The position numbers and the translations under genes were made by a program. Positions 9,078 to 16,695 of a stretch of DNA of 57,693 nucleotides are shown piece by piece. The stretch spans positions 1 through 57,693 of the forward strand of contig NZ_SRYZ01000025.1 in assembly GCF_004793475.1 (NCBI RefSeq), given 5' to 3'. Under the pieces are notes generated by a model. It was not told the DNA's origin, ran no database searches, and saw only the letters and a program-made list of their open reading frames with translations. The first letter of the stretch is position 1, and the number at the start of each line of letters is the position of its first letter. Origin of the DNA: Bacteroides muris (ex Afrizal et al. 2022) (GTDB lineage: Bacteria > Bacteroidota > Bacteroidia > Bacteroidales > Bacteroidaceae).

Positions 9078-10505
9078 GTGGCAAGAAAAAGAAAAGAACT
9101 TCCCCTATTGGAGAAGGTGACAATTACGGATGTGGCTGCCGAAGGAAAAGCCATCGCAAAAGTCAATGATTTGGTGGTTTTCGTACCATATGTCGTCCCC
9201 GGCGATGTAGTTGACCTGCAAATTAAGAGAAAAAAGCATCATTATGCTGAAGCCGAAGCAGTGAAATTCCATGAATATTCGGCAGTACGAGCAATTCCAT
9301 TCTGCCAACATTATGGTGTATGCGGCGGTTGTAAATGGCAGGTTCTCCCCTATTCCGAGCAAATCAAGTATAAGCAAAAACAAGTAACGGACAACCTCAC
9401 CCGCATCGGCAAAATAGAACTGCCGGAAATTTCTCCGATACTAGGTTCAGAAAAAACTCGGTTCTACCGGAATAAGCTGGAGTACACTTTTTCCAACAAA
9501 CGTTGGCTGACGACGGAAGAGGTTCAGCAGAATGTAGTGTACGAACAGATGAATGCCGTAGGCTTCCATATTCCCAATGCTTTCGACAAAGTGCTTGCCA
9601 TAGAGAAGTGCTGGTTGCAGGATGATATATCCAACCGCATCCGCAATGCAGTACGCGACTATGCCTACCGGCACAACTATTCTTTCATCAACCTGCGTAC
9701 GCATGAAGGAATGCTACGCAATATGATTGTGCGTACCTCTACCACCGGCGAACTGATGGTAATCCTCATCTGCAAGATAGAGAAAGAGGAGGAAATGGCT
9801 CTGTTCAAGCAAATGCTGCAATACATAGCAGATACATTCCCTGAAATCACTTCCCTGCTATACATTATTAATAATAAGTGTAACGATACCATTACCGACC
9901 TTGAGGTACACACCTTCAAGGGGAAAGACCACATCTTCGAGGAAATGGAGGGACTGCGCTTCAAGGTAGGCCCCAAATCTTTCTATCAGACCAACTCCGA
10001 GCAAGCCTACAACCTCTACAAGGTAGCGCGCAACTTTGCCGGACTGACCGGTAACGAGCTTGTTTATGACCTTTATACCGGTACGGGCACCATTGCCAAT
10101 TTCGTATCCAAGCAAGCACGCCAGGTAATCGGCATAGAGTATGTGCCCGAAGCCATTGAAGACGCCAAGGTCAATGCCGAGATTAACGGAATTAAAAACA
10201 CATTGTTCTTTGCCGGAGACATGAAAGACATGCTGACACAAGACTTCATCAACCAATACGGTCGTCCCGATGTCATCATCACCGACCCTCCCCGTGCCGG
10301 AATGCACCAGGATGTAGTGGATGTCATTCTGTTTGCCGAACCCAAACGCATCGTATATGTCAGTTGTAATCCGGCTACGCAGGCGCGCGATTTGCAACTG
10401 CTCGATGCGAAATATAAAGTAAAGGCCGTTCAACCGGTAGACATGTTTCCGCATACCCACCACGTGGAGAATGTAGTACTTCTCGAACTGAGAACCAATC
10501 AATAA
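9078..10505 (+). CDS. rlmD: 23S rRNA (uracil-5-)-methyltransferase, RlmD/RumA family
   Basis: 475 residues with a GTG start. It methylates a uridine of 23S rRNA (U1939 in E. coli) using S-adenosylmethionine. An N-terminal TRAM domain (about 10-65) is followed by the Fe-S cysteines C76, C82 and C85 (CQHYGVCGGC) with a likely fourth in EKCWLQ. The methyltransferase domain carries YDLYTGTGTIANF, TDPPRAG and the catalytic VSCNPAT motif. A -7 box TATTTTTG at 9042-9049 lies just upstream and supports this start. The next gene follows after 26 nt on the same strand. The paralogue RlmCD is possible; the reaction type is not in doubt. Confidence 0.92.
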   Translation: MARKRKELPLLEKVTITDVAAEGKAIAKVNDLVVFVPYVVPGDVVDLQIKRKKHHYAEAEAVKFHEYSAVRAIPFCQHYGVCGGCKWQVLPYSEQIKYKQKQVTDNLTRIGKIELPEISPILGSEKTRFYRNKLEYTFSNKRWLTTEEVQQNVVYEQMNAVGFHIPNAFDKVLAIEKCWLQDDISNRIRNAVRDYAYRHNYSFINLRTHEGMLRNMIVRTSTTGELMVILICKIEKEEEMALFKQMLQYIADTFPEITSLLYIINNKCNDTITDLEVHTFKGKDHIFEEMEGLRFKVGPKSFYQTNSEQAYNLYKVARNFAGLTGNELVYDLYTGTGTIANFVSKQARQVIGIEYVPEAIEDAKVNAEINGIKNTLFFAGDMKDMLTQDFINQYGRPDVIITDPPRAGMHQDVVDVILFAEPKRIVYVSCNPATQARDLQLLDAKYKVKAVQPVDMFPHTHHVENVVLLELRTNQ

Positions 10506-10531
10506 TCATCAACCGTTTAATTACTAAAAAC

Positions 10532-11443
10532 GTGGCAAAAGAAAAAATCACAGCAAGAGCCCGCACGCAATATACGGACTACATGGTGAAGGAACCGATG
10601 GAACTCATGGAGTTTCTGGCAGCAAAAATGCCGGATGCCAGCCGCACCAAGCTGAAATCATTGCTAAGCAAACGCATCATATATGTAGACAGCGTTATCA
10701 CTACACAATACAATTTCCCCCTGAAACCGGGTATGAAAGTACAAATCAGCCGCGAAAAGGGACGAAAGGAGTTCAACCATAAACTGATGAAGATTGTATA
10801 CGAGGATGCCTACATTATCGTGATAGAAAAAATGCAGGGACTGCTGTCCGTCAATACCGACAGACAAAAAGAACGTACAGCCTATACCATCTTGAATGAA
10901 TACGTACAACGCTCGGGCAGGCAGCACCGCGTATATATTGTGCATCGCCTAGACCGTGACACCTCCGGCTTGATGATGTTTGCCAAAGACGAGAAGACCC
11001 AACGTACACTACGCGATAACTGGCATGACATTGTAACAGACCGGCGATACGTAGCCGTAGTGGTCGGCGAGATGGAAAAAGATGCAGGAACCGTGGTTTC
11101 TTGGTTGACGGACCGTAAGCTGTATGTATACTCCAGCCCGACAGATGATGGAGGGCAAGAGTCCATTACACACTACCGTACCATCAAGCGCGCCAATGGA
11201 TATTCCCTCGTTGAGTTGAATCTGGAGACCGGACGCAAGAATCAGATACGTGTACACATGCAGGATTTGGGGCATCCCATCATCGGTGACGGACGCTATG
11301 GACTGGAAGACGTAAATCCTATCGGACGCTTGGCCCTGCATGCTTTCAAACTCTGTTTCTATCATCCCGTCACGGGAGAGCTGATGCGGTTTGAAACACC
11401 TTATCCGGGAGAGTTCAAGAAATTGGTTTTGAAGAATAAATAG
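10532..11443 (+). CDS. RluA-family pseudouridine synthase
   Basis: 303 residues with a GTG start. It isomerises uridine to pseudouridine in rRNA or tRNA. An N-terminal S4-like RNA-binding part (about 15-85) precedes the catalytic domain with HRLDRDTSGLM, where the first Asp is the catalytic residue. GRKNQIRVHMQDLGHPIIGD is the conserved C-terminal motif. Which site it modifies cannot be read from the sequence. It lies 26 nt after rlmD, so the two RNA modifiers probably share a transcript, closed by the hairpin at 11461-11491. Confidence 0.9.
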   Translation: MAKEKITARARTQYTDYMVKEPMELMEFLAAKMPDASRTKLKSLLSKRIIYVDSVITTQYNFPLKPGMKVQISREKGRKEFNHKLMKIVYEDAYIIVIEKMQGLLSVNTDRQKERTAYTILNEYVQRSGRQHRVYIVHRLDRDTSGLMMFAKDEKTQRTLRDNWHDIVTDRRYVAVVVGEMEKDAGTVVSWLTDRKLYVYSSPTDDGGQESITHYRTIKRANGYSLVELNLETGRKNQIRVHMQDLGHPIIGDGRYGLEDVNPIGRLALHAFKLCFYHPVTGELMRFETPYPGEFKKLVLKNK

Positions 11444-11460
11444 AAGATTTCTTATAAAAA

Positions 11461-11491
11461 ATGTTCCCTATACAATGAGTATAGGGAACAT
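11461..11491. terminator. bidirectional terminator between converging genes
   Basis: Perfect 13-bp stem ATGTTCCCTATAC/GTATAGGGAACAT with a 5-nt loop. Leftward it runs into TTTTTAT; rightward it runs into an A/T-rich stretch ending in CTATTTTTT. It serves both the pseudouridine synthase and the lipoprotein genes. Confidence 0.85.
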
Positions 11492-11508
11492 ACAAATAAT
11501 CCTATTTT

Positions 11509-11913
11509 TTATTCCATGTATAATGTGAAATTAAAACCCGGAGAATCATCCGAAAAGAAGAATGTACCCCATAGCTGATTACCACTGACTCTGACATCAT
11601 CCATATAAGAAATGCCACCATATCTGCCATAATCTAATACAAGATTTCTACTATAACTATCTTCCCACCACCATTGAAAACGGAATGAATCATAATATTC
11701 CCCATTGCGATAACGTTGAACTTCTTCTCCGAAACCATCTGCCCCGAAAGAAAATGTACTAATCACCGACATACCAAAGTCATCCAACATGCCTACATCG
11801 CCTGTCCATGAACGACCGATAATAGTAGAATCCACTACATCTTGATCGTCTTCACAAGAAGACAAGCCTATACATAGGACAGACAGTAAGAACAACTGCA
11901 CCAAAAACTTCAT
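11509..11913 (-). CDS. lipocalin-like lipoprotein, unknown function
   Basis: 134 residues. A signal peptide MKFLVQLFLLSVLCIG ends in lipobox LSSC, so the mature protein is probably a lipoprotein starting at Cys20. The rest is beta-rich with aromatic pairs (FRFQWWWED) and a final DDVRVSGNQLWGTFFF segment. The same plan is seen in the gene just upstream (LRFYK, FNWRWTDD, ENVWVRDHYLSGK), so the two are diverged paralogues. Only 5 nt separate them. The layout resembles small lipocalin-like lipoproteins common in Bacteroides, but no specific function can be given. Confidence 0.7.
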   Translation of the reverse strand: MKFLVQLFLLSVLCIGLSSCEDDQDVVDSTIIGRSWTGDVGMLDDFGMSVISTFSFGADGFGEEVQRYRNGEYYDSFRFQWWWEDSYSRNLVLDYGRYGGISYMDDVRVSGNQLWGTFFFSDDSPGFNFTLYME

Positions 11914-11918
11914 AACCT

Positions 11919-12338
11919 TTATTTATTTATATAATTTGCATCTGTCAACATCACAACTTTTCCTTCTATCTTACCGGAAAGATAATGGTCACGCACCCAT
12001 ACATTCTCAAAGTATTTCACTTTACCATCTGCAAAAGTCAACTTCAAAGTCTCTTTGCTATCATCTGTCCAACGCCAATTAAACTCCCGATCATAAGTCA
12101 CTTTACCGTCCGTAGTGTAAGTTGTGGATACTTCCTGCCCCTTGTTATCTTTCTTATAAAATCTTAGTTGATACGCACCAGTCGCAACACCATCACTTTC
12201 GTAATCTTCAACCCATGTTCTTTCACACAATTTGTCGTCACTATTCTGCATGGTATAATACACATCATCCCCGCAAGACGCCAATCCAATCGTAAATACA
12301 CATAACAGCAGTATCTTCACATAATTCAAAGTCTTCAT
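11919..12338 (-). CDS. lipocalin-like lipoprotein, unknown function
   Basis: 139 residues. Signal peptide with lipobox LASC (Cys21), then GDDVYYTMQN and a beta-rich body with FNWRWTDD and the closing motif VWVRDHYLSGKIEG. It is a paralogue of the downstream gene at 11509-11913 and probably co-transcribed with it. A -7 box TATGTTTG lies about 40 nt upstream (around 12375) without a convincing -33 box. No enzymatic motif is visible; a role at the outer membrane is inferred only from the lipobox. Confidence 0.7.
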   Translation of the reverse strand: MKTLNYVKILLLCVFTIGLASCGDDVYYTMQNSDDKLCERTWVEDYESDGVATGAYQLRFYKKDNKGQEVSTTYTTDGKVTYDREFNWRWTDDSKETLKLTFADGKVKYFENVWVRDHYLSGKIEGKVVMLTDANYINK

Positions 12339-12395
12339 AAGTTATCGAGTTTAGTTAATACTTGCGGACAAACATACATAAAAAAACTGAAACTC

Positions 12396-13538
12396 TTAAT
12401 ACTTCTCCTGAAATTTCTTGTAGAAGACAAGGAATAAAATAAATCCCACTAGTGCAAACGGTACGCCTGCCAATGCGGGATAACGGTATCCTCCACTCAA
12501 GGCAAGACCTCCGATATAGGCTCCGACAGCATTCCCCAAATTGAAAGCCATCTGCACACAAGCGCCTCCCAACATCTCTCCTCCAGGGGCCACACGAATC
12601 ATCAACACCTGCTCCGGGCTGGAGACGGCAAACAAACCTGCCGTACAGAGTGTCATCAGTATTGCCGAACACCACGGATGGGGCGAAAGTAAAAATATCA
12701 ATAATAAAACCACACATATCATCCCTTGCACCACCGTACCTACCTTTCCCGGAGTGTACCGGTCGGACATGCGCCCACTGACCAGATTGCCGACAACCAT
12801 TCCGAATCCTGCCAGTACCATCAGCGCTGTAATGCTTTCCGCACTAAAACCGGAAACCTCGGTCAGCAACGGGGTGATGTAGCTATACCAGCAGAATACG
12901 CCACCGTTGCCCAAAGCCGTAGCTCCCAATATGAGCCACGGCGCCGGCTTCTTCAAAAAACGGAACTGCCCTTTAAATCCCGTGTCTTTCAGACCTTCGA
13001 CCTGCGGCACCCAACGCCAAATGTAATACAGTGTTATCAATCCCCAGGCACCTACCAGCAGAAACGTGGCACGCCAAGACAGTGTATGGCTCAACGAGGT
13101 CCCCAACGGCACACCAAACAGATTGGCCACAGTCATTCCCGCTATCATAATTGAAACCGCCTCCGAGCTTTTCCCCTTATCAGCCAATTTTCCCGCAACA
13201 ATGGAAGCCACTCCAAAATAAGCGCCATGAGGAAGCCCGGAAACAAAGCGTCCCAACAGCAAGACCCAATAATTGGGCGCCATAGACGCACAAATATTAC
13301 CCACAATCATCAATGTCATCAAAACCAGCAGAATCTGCTTCAACGGACGCTTGCGGGCCAGAAGCAGCATGGGCGCACCAAAACAGACACCCAACGCATA
13401 CGCAGAGATGAAATGACCGGCCACGGGAATGCTGACTTCCAAATCAGTAGCCACATAGGGCAAAATACCCATCATTGTAAATTCGGCAATCCCCAGCCCC
13501 AATGTACCGAATGCCAATGCAATAAGACTCTTCTTCAT
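12396..13538 (-). CDS. MFS transporter, DHA1 efflux type (AraJ-like)
   Basis: 380 residues and about 12 hydrophobic segments. N-terminal GIAEFTMMGILPYVA and SGLPHGAYFGV segments are typical of the DHA1 efflux branch (AraJ/YdhP relatives), which exports sugars or drugs by proton antiport. The substrate is unknown. A -7 box TATCTTTG (13573-13580) lies 35 nt upstream. No regulator or partner gene is adjacent. It ends 57 nt before the lipoprotein gene start on the same strand, so read-through is possible. Confidence 0.88.
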   Translation of the reverse strand: MKKSLIALAFGTLGLGIAEFTMMGILPYVATDLEVSIPVAGHFISAYALGVCFGAPMLLLARKRPLKQILLVLMTLMIVGNICASMAPNYWVLLLGRFVSGLPHGAYFGVASIVAGKLADKGKSSEAVSIMIAGMTVANLFGVPLGTSLSHTLSWRATFLLVGAWGLITLYYIWRWVPQVEGLKDTGFKGQFRFLKKPAPWLILGATALGNGGVFCWYSYITPLLTEVSGFSAESITALMVLAGFGMVVGNLVSGRMSDRYTPGKVGTVVQGMICVVLLLIFLLSPHPWCSAILMTLCTAGLFAVSSPEQVLMIRVAPGGEMLGGACVQMAFNLGNAVGAYIGGLALSGGYRYPALAGVPFALVGFILFLVFYKKFQEKY

Positions 13539-13598
13539 ACCTTAAAAAACAACCTATATTTTTTACCGGGCGCAAAGATAATGACATTGCATTCTCCA

Positions 13599-13641
13599 AA
13601 TGAAGAAGGATACCGAATTATTTTCAGTATCCTTCTTCATT
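13599..13641 (-). terminator. terminator of aldose-epimerase-like gene
   Basis: Perfect 15-bp stem AATGAAGAAGGATAC (13599-13613) with GTATCCTTCTTCATT (13627-13641). It starts 2 nt after the stop of the leftward gene. A run of T also follows on the plus strand, so it could stop transcription from both sides. Confidence 0.75.
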
Positions 13642-13643
13642 TT

Positions 13644-14513
13644 TTATCTTATATCAATTGTATACCCACCATTAAAGACTTCTCCCGGCGCCAAGTGCTG
13701 CATCCAGTCCTTATCCTTATATTCGCCCTTATAACGGGCACGGTCACAACGCCCGTACCACGGCTCGATGCAGACAAACGGGGCATTCTTGGCCGGAGGC
13801 GACCACAACCCCACCACCGGAGTGTCGAAATACAGACTCAGATAAGGTTTCTTCTCCTTATCATATAATGTAACTTCTTTCACTTGACTGTTTTCCAGAA
13901 TCAGGGCATCTTCATCAAAGGAGTGTATGTCCAAAGGCAGCAGGCCGTCTGTCAACCCAAGCAAATATTCCTTATCCGGGGCGGCACAGCCTTTTTCGGA
14001 GATAAGGATATAGTGCAAACCTTCCGTCTTGTCAAAGCCGAAATATCCACGGTCTGTTGTCTCCGCATCATAGTCCGGGTAATAGAAAGCCGGATGGGCT
14101 CCTATCTGGAAGTGCATTTCACACGTTCCGGTATTGATGACTTTCCAAAGCACTTCAATCTTCTTTCCCTCTATCCGATAGCCTATCTCAAGGCAAAACG
14201 GGAAAGGATATTTCTTGTGTGTCTCCTCGTTGTCAACCAACCGATAGCGCACCTCATCTTCCTGTTCAAGCACCAATTCAAACTCCATATCGCGGGCAAA
14301 ACCGTGTTGCGTCAACGCGTAGGAAACGCCTTCGTGGCGGTATTCATTCTCCCAAACACTGCCTACAATGGGAAAAAGCACCGGAGAATGCCGTTTCCAG
14401 AAAGCAGGGTCTGCCTGCCAAAGATATTCTTTTCCATCATGCAAGATACTGCATAACTCGGCCCCATGTGGGGAGACTTTAATTGTCAGTTCAGAATTAG
14501 AAAGTGTTCTCAT
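13644..14513 (-). CDS. aldose 1-epimerase (galactose mutarotase) family protein, LacX-like
   Basis: 289 residues. Galactose-mutarotase fold protein of the LacX/YeaD-like branch, acting on the anomeric carbon of a sugar or sugar phosphate in the cytoplasm. Visible: HGAELCSI, LWQADPAFWKRHSPVLFPIVG, the TQHGFARD motif with its conserved His, HPAFYYP, and IEPWYGRCD near the end. A longer reading from ATG 14567 adds 18 residues, but a -7 box TATCTTTG lies at 14565-14572 and would overlap that codon. The start at 14513 (MRTLSNSELT) is therefore chosen. The exact substrate is not known. Confidence 0.85.
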   Translation of the reverse strand: MRTLSNSELTIKVSPHGAELCSILHDGKEYLWQADPAFWKRHSPVLFPIVGSVWENEYRHEGVSYALTQHGFARDMEFELVLEQEDEVRYRLVDNEETHKKYPFPFCLEIGYRIEGKKIEVLWKVINTGTCEMHFQIGAHPAFYYPDYDAETTDRGYFGFDKTEGLHYILISEKGCAAPDKEYLLGLTDGLLPLDIHSFDEDALILENSQVKEVTLYDKEKKPYLSLYFDTPVVGLWSPPAKNAPFVCIEPWYGRCDRARYKGEYKDKDWMQHLAPGEVFNGGYTIDIR

Positions 14514-14605
14514 ATCATATATATCATTTTTTGAATGGATTTCTCCACTCTCATCAATTTGTTCCAAAGATACAAAATAGGACTCTTCTCACCTCAACTC
14601 CTAAC

Positions 14606-14649
14606 AAAAAACTTCCCGACTAGCAATAAAAAACTTCCTAACTACCAAT
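14606..14649. repeat. two 22-nt direct repeats just upstream of the HU-sbcDC promoter
   Basis: AAAAAACTTCC at 14606 and again at 14628, each followed by a half-conserved tail ending CAAT. The two 22-nt units agree at 19 positions. They end 7 nt before the -33 box at 14657. Tandem sites with about two helical turns spacing, touching the -33 box, are typical of activator binding sites such as those of LytTR-type response regulators. The binding protein is an inference. Confidence 0.55.
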
Positions 14650-14656
14650 AGTAAAG

Positions 14657-14688
14657 TTTGCAAGTATAGAGATAAAGAATTACCTTCG
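14657..14688 (+). promoter_or_regulatory. promoter of the HU-like/sbcD/sbcC operon
   Basis: TTTG (14657-14660), 20 nt, TACCTTCG (14681-14688; seven of eight consensus bases). Transcription would begin near 14695, placing the 21-nt repeats in the 5' untranslated region. Confidence 0.65.
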
Positions 14689-14765
14689 CCCTTGGTTTGT
14701 CTATCCCAAGCCTTGGGATAGAAATCCCCAACCTTGGGACACGCATCCGCAACCTTGGGATAAAC
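14682..14765. repeat. 21-nt-period dyad repeats, locus A
   Basis: Units begin at 14703, 14724 and 14745 (ATCCCAAGCCTTGGGATAGA, ATCCCCAACCTTGGGACACG and ATCCGCAACCTTGGGATAAA) with exact 21-nt spacing. A weaker unit precedes them at 14682. The first contains the 19-bp perfect dyad TATCCCAAGCCTTGGGATA. Nearly the same sequence recurs at 39665-39748. Confidence 0.75.
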
Positions 14766-14811
14766 TTTGCAAACCCCGAAGACGAACGAACCTCATAACA
14801 ACATCACCATC

Positions 14812-15441
14812 ATGGCAGAATACAACATGCAGGAACTGAACCTGCCGGGAGAAGACGGCAAACGCATCCTCTACCCACGAATGAAACTATACGGGCAGGT
14901 GGACCTGGAAACCATCACCGAAAAGATAGCATACGCCTCATCCTTCACACGAGGCGACATCATCGGACTGATGCAAGCCGTCACCGACGAAATAGCCTAC
15001 CAGATGGGACAAGGCTACTCCGTGAAGATTGACAACTTAGGAGTATTCACCCCCGCCCTCGGCCTGCGCCAAGACCGCGAACGGGAGACGGGCGAAGAAG
15101 GAGACACCAAGCGAAACGCCGTCAGCATCTGCCTGAAGGACATTCACTTCAAGGCGGACAAAGAACTACTGTACCGTACAGCCCGCCAGTGCCATCTGAA
15201 ACGTTCCGCCGACAAATTCCAACGCTCCTCACAGATGTTCTCTCCACAGGAACGGCTGGAACGGGCCAAAAAGTACCTGGAGAAGAACAGCTTCATGACC
15301 CAAGCCGACTATTGCCGATTGACCGGCTTATTGAAGTCCGCCGCTTCCCGCGAGTTGCGCGAATGGATAGCCAATCCCGAATCGGGCATCGACTATAAAG
15401 GAAGGGGGACGCACAAGATTTATATTCTAAGAAAACAGTAA
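14812..15441 (+). CDS. HU-like DNA-binding protein with C-terminal winged-helix-like part
   Basis: 209 residues. The first 125 residues match the HU/IHF-related family widespread in Bacteroidales (RMKLYGQVDLETITEKIAYA, then FTRGDIIGLM and VKIDNLGVFTPAL). The C-terminal 70 residues (MTQADYCRLTGLLKSAASRE) look like a helix-turn-helix that may add sequence preference. The ATG at 14812 (MAEYNMQELN) fits the family; an upstream ATG at 14767 would add 15 unlikely residues. It is first in an operon with sbcD (27-nt gap) and sbcC. The link to a nuclease pair suggests a role in DNA end or hairpin handling, but that is inference. Confidence 0.8.
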   Translation: MAEYNMQELNLPGEDGKRILYPRMKLYGQVDLETITEKIAYASSFTRGDIIGLMQAVTDEIAYQMGQGYSVKIDNLGVFTPALGLRQDRERETGEEGDTKRNAVSICLKDIHFKADKELLYRTARQCHLKRSADKFQRSSQMFSPQERLERAKKYLEKNSFMTQADYCRLTGLLKSAASRELREWIANPESGIDYKGRGTHKIYILRKQ

Positions 15442-15468
15442 CCCACACCCATTGAAACCATAAAAACA

Positions 15469-16680
15469 ATGAAGATACTACATACCAGCGACTGGCACCT
15501 GGGACACACCCTCTACAACTACGACCGCACCGCCGAGCAGCAGGCTTTCCTACGGCAACTCGCCTGCATAGTGGCCGAAGAGCAGCCCGACGCCATGGTG
15601 GTGAGCGGAGACATCTACCACTACTCCGCTCCTGCCGCCGCCACGCAGAAGATGTACACCGACGCCATGTTGGACATTCACCAAGCCTGCCCCGGAATGA
15701 CCATCGTAGTCACTGCCGGAAACCACGACAGCAGCTCGAAATTGGAGATAGACAGCAGCCTATGGCAACACTTCGGCCTGAACGTCGTGGGGAACATCGA
15801 ACGTACGGCCGAGGAAGTGAATCTGGACAAGCACATCATCGAGGTAAAAAATGAAAAAGGGACAATAGGCTACGTCATTGCCGTGCCCCACGTCTATCCG
15901 CAAAACTTCCCCTTGCTGGACTCTGAAACACCGCGCGACCAACGGCAGGCACGCTTCTTCCAGGCGTTGCTGGACGAAGTGAAAAAACGGAATACGGCAC
16001 AGCTGCCCGTCGTCCTCATGGCTCATCTCTCCATCGAAGGCAGCGACCGCAGCGGACACGATGAGAGTATTGGCGGAATAGAGTATGTTCCCCTCAGCGC
16101 TATGGGAGAAGGGTACGACTACCTGGCACTCGGACACATCCATTGCCCTCAGGACATCAAAGGCAGTCATCACCACGCACGCTATTGCGGTACCCCCCTC
16201 CCCGTCAGCTTCGACGAAACCTATCCTCACTCCGTCTCCATCGTCAAGTTGGAGAAAGGTGTAGAACCACAAATCAGTACAAGGGAAATTGAAAATACAA
16301 TTCCCCTCGTCACGCTTCCCCATGACCCGACGCCTTTCGAAGACGCCTTGAAATTACTGGAAGAATACCCGGAAGAGAGACCTGCATACCTCCGTCTGAA
16401 TGTGCTGACAAACGGCTACCTGCCACCCGACTGCAACGAAAAAGCCTCGAACGCCACCAAAGGCAAGACATGCAAATACTGCTACATCAAGACCACCCGA
16501 GAGCGGCAGGCTGACACTGACGAGAGCAAGCATATCTCCATCCAGGAAATGCAGGAAATGTCTCCTCTGGAAATTGCCAGACTCTACTACCGCGAAACCG
16601 AAGGAGAAGAGATGGATGCGGAGCTTTGCCTGTTGATGGAAACTGCCGTGCAAAAAGTAAAAAGCAAGAACAACCCATAA
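15469..16680 (+). CDS. sbcD: exonuclease subunit SbcD
   Basis: 403 residues. Mre11-type nuclease that, with SbcC, cleaves DNA hairpins and degrades blocked ends. Phosphoesterase motifs: HTSDWHLGH (6-14), VVSGDIYHY, TAGNHDSS, LMAHLSIEGS and LALGHIHCPQ, which supply the two-metal ligands. The capping domain follows. The C-terminal region carries an extra CKYC pair (about residues 335-338) and charged sequence not typical of short SbcD proteins. It sits 15 nt before sbcC. Confidence 0.95.
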   Translation: MKILHTSDWHLGHTLYNYDRTAEQQAFLRQLACIVAEEQPDAMVVSGDIYHYSAPAAATQKMYTDAMLDIHQACPGMTIVVTAGNHDSSSKLEIDSSLWQHFGLNVVGNIERTAEEVNLDKHIIEVKNEKGTIGYVIAVPHVYPQNFPLLDSETPRDQRQARFFQALLDEVKKRNTAQLPVVLMAHLSIEGSDRSGHDESIGGIEYVPLSAMGEGYDYLALGHIHCPQDIKGSHHHARYCGTPLPVSFDETYPHSVSIVKLEKGVEPQISTREIENTIPLVTLPHDPTPFEDALKLLEEYPEERPAYLRLNVLTNGYLPPDCNEKASNATKGKTCKYCYIKTTRERQADTDESKHISIQEMQEMSPLEIARLYYRETEGEEMDAELCLLMETAVQKVKSKNNP

Positions 16681-16695
16681 TCATCCGTCCGGAAC

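Noticed and set aside
7079..9169. Very long open frame on the plus strand opposite ppdK (about 700 codons)
   Set aside because: It is the antisense shadow of a conserved dikinase gene; its protein is rich in His, Thr and Cys runs and shows no family motif.
14682..14765. CRISPR array
   Set aside because: The units are themselves the 21-nt period with no unique spacers between identical repeats, and there are no cas genes in the window.
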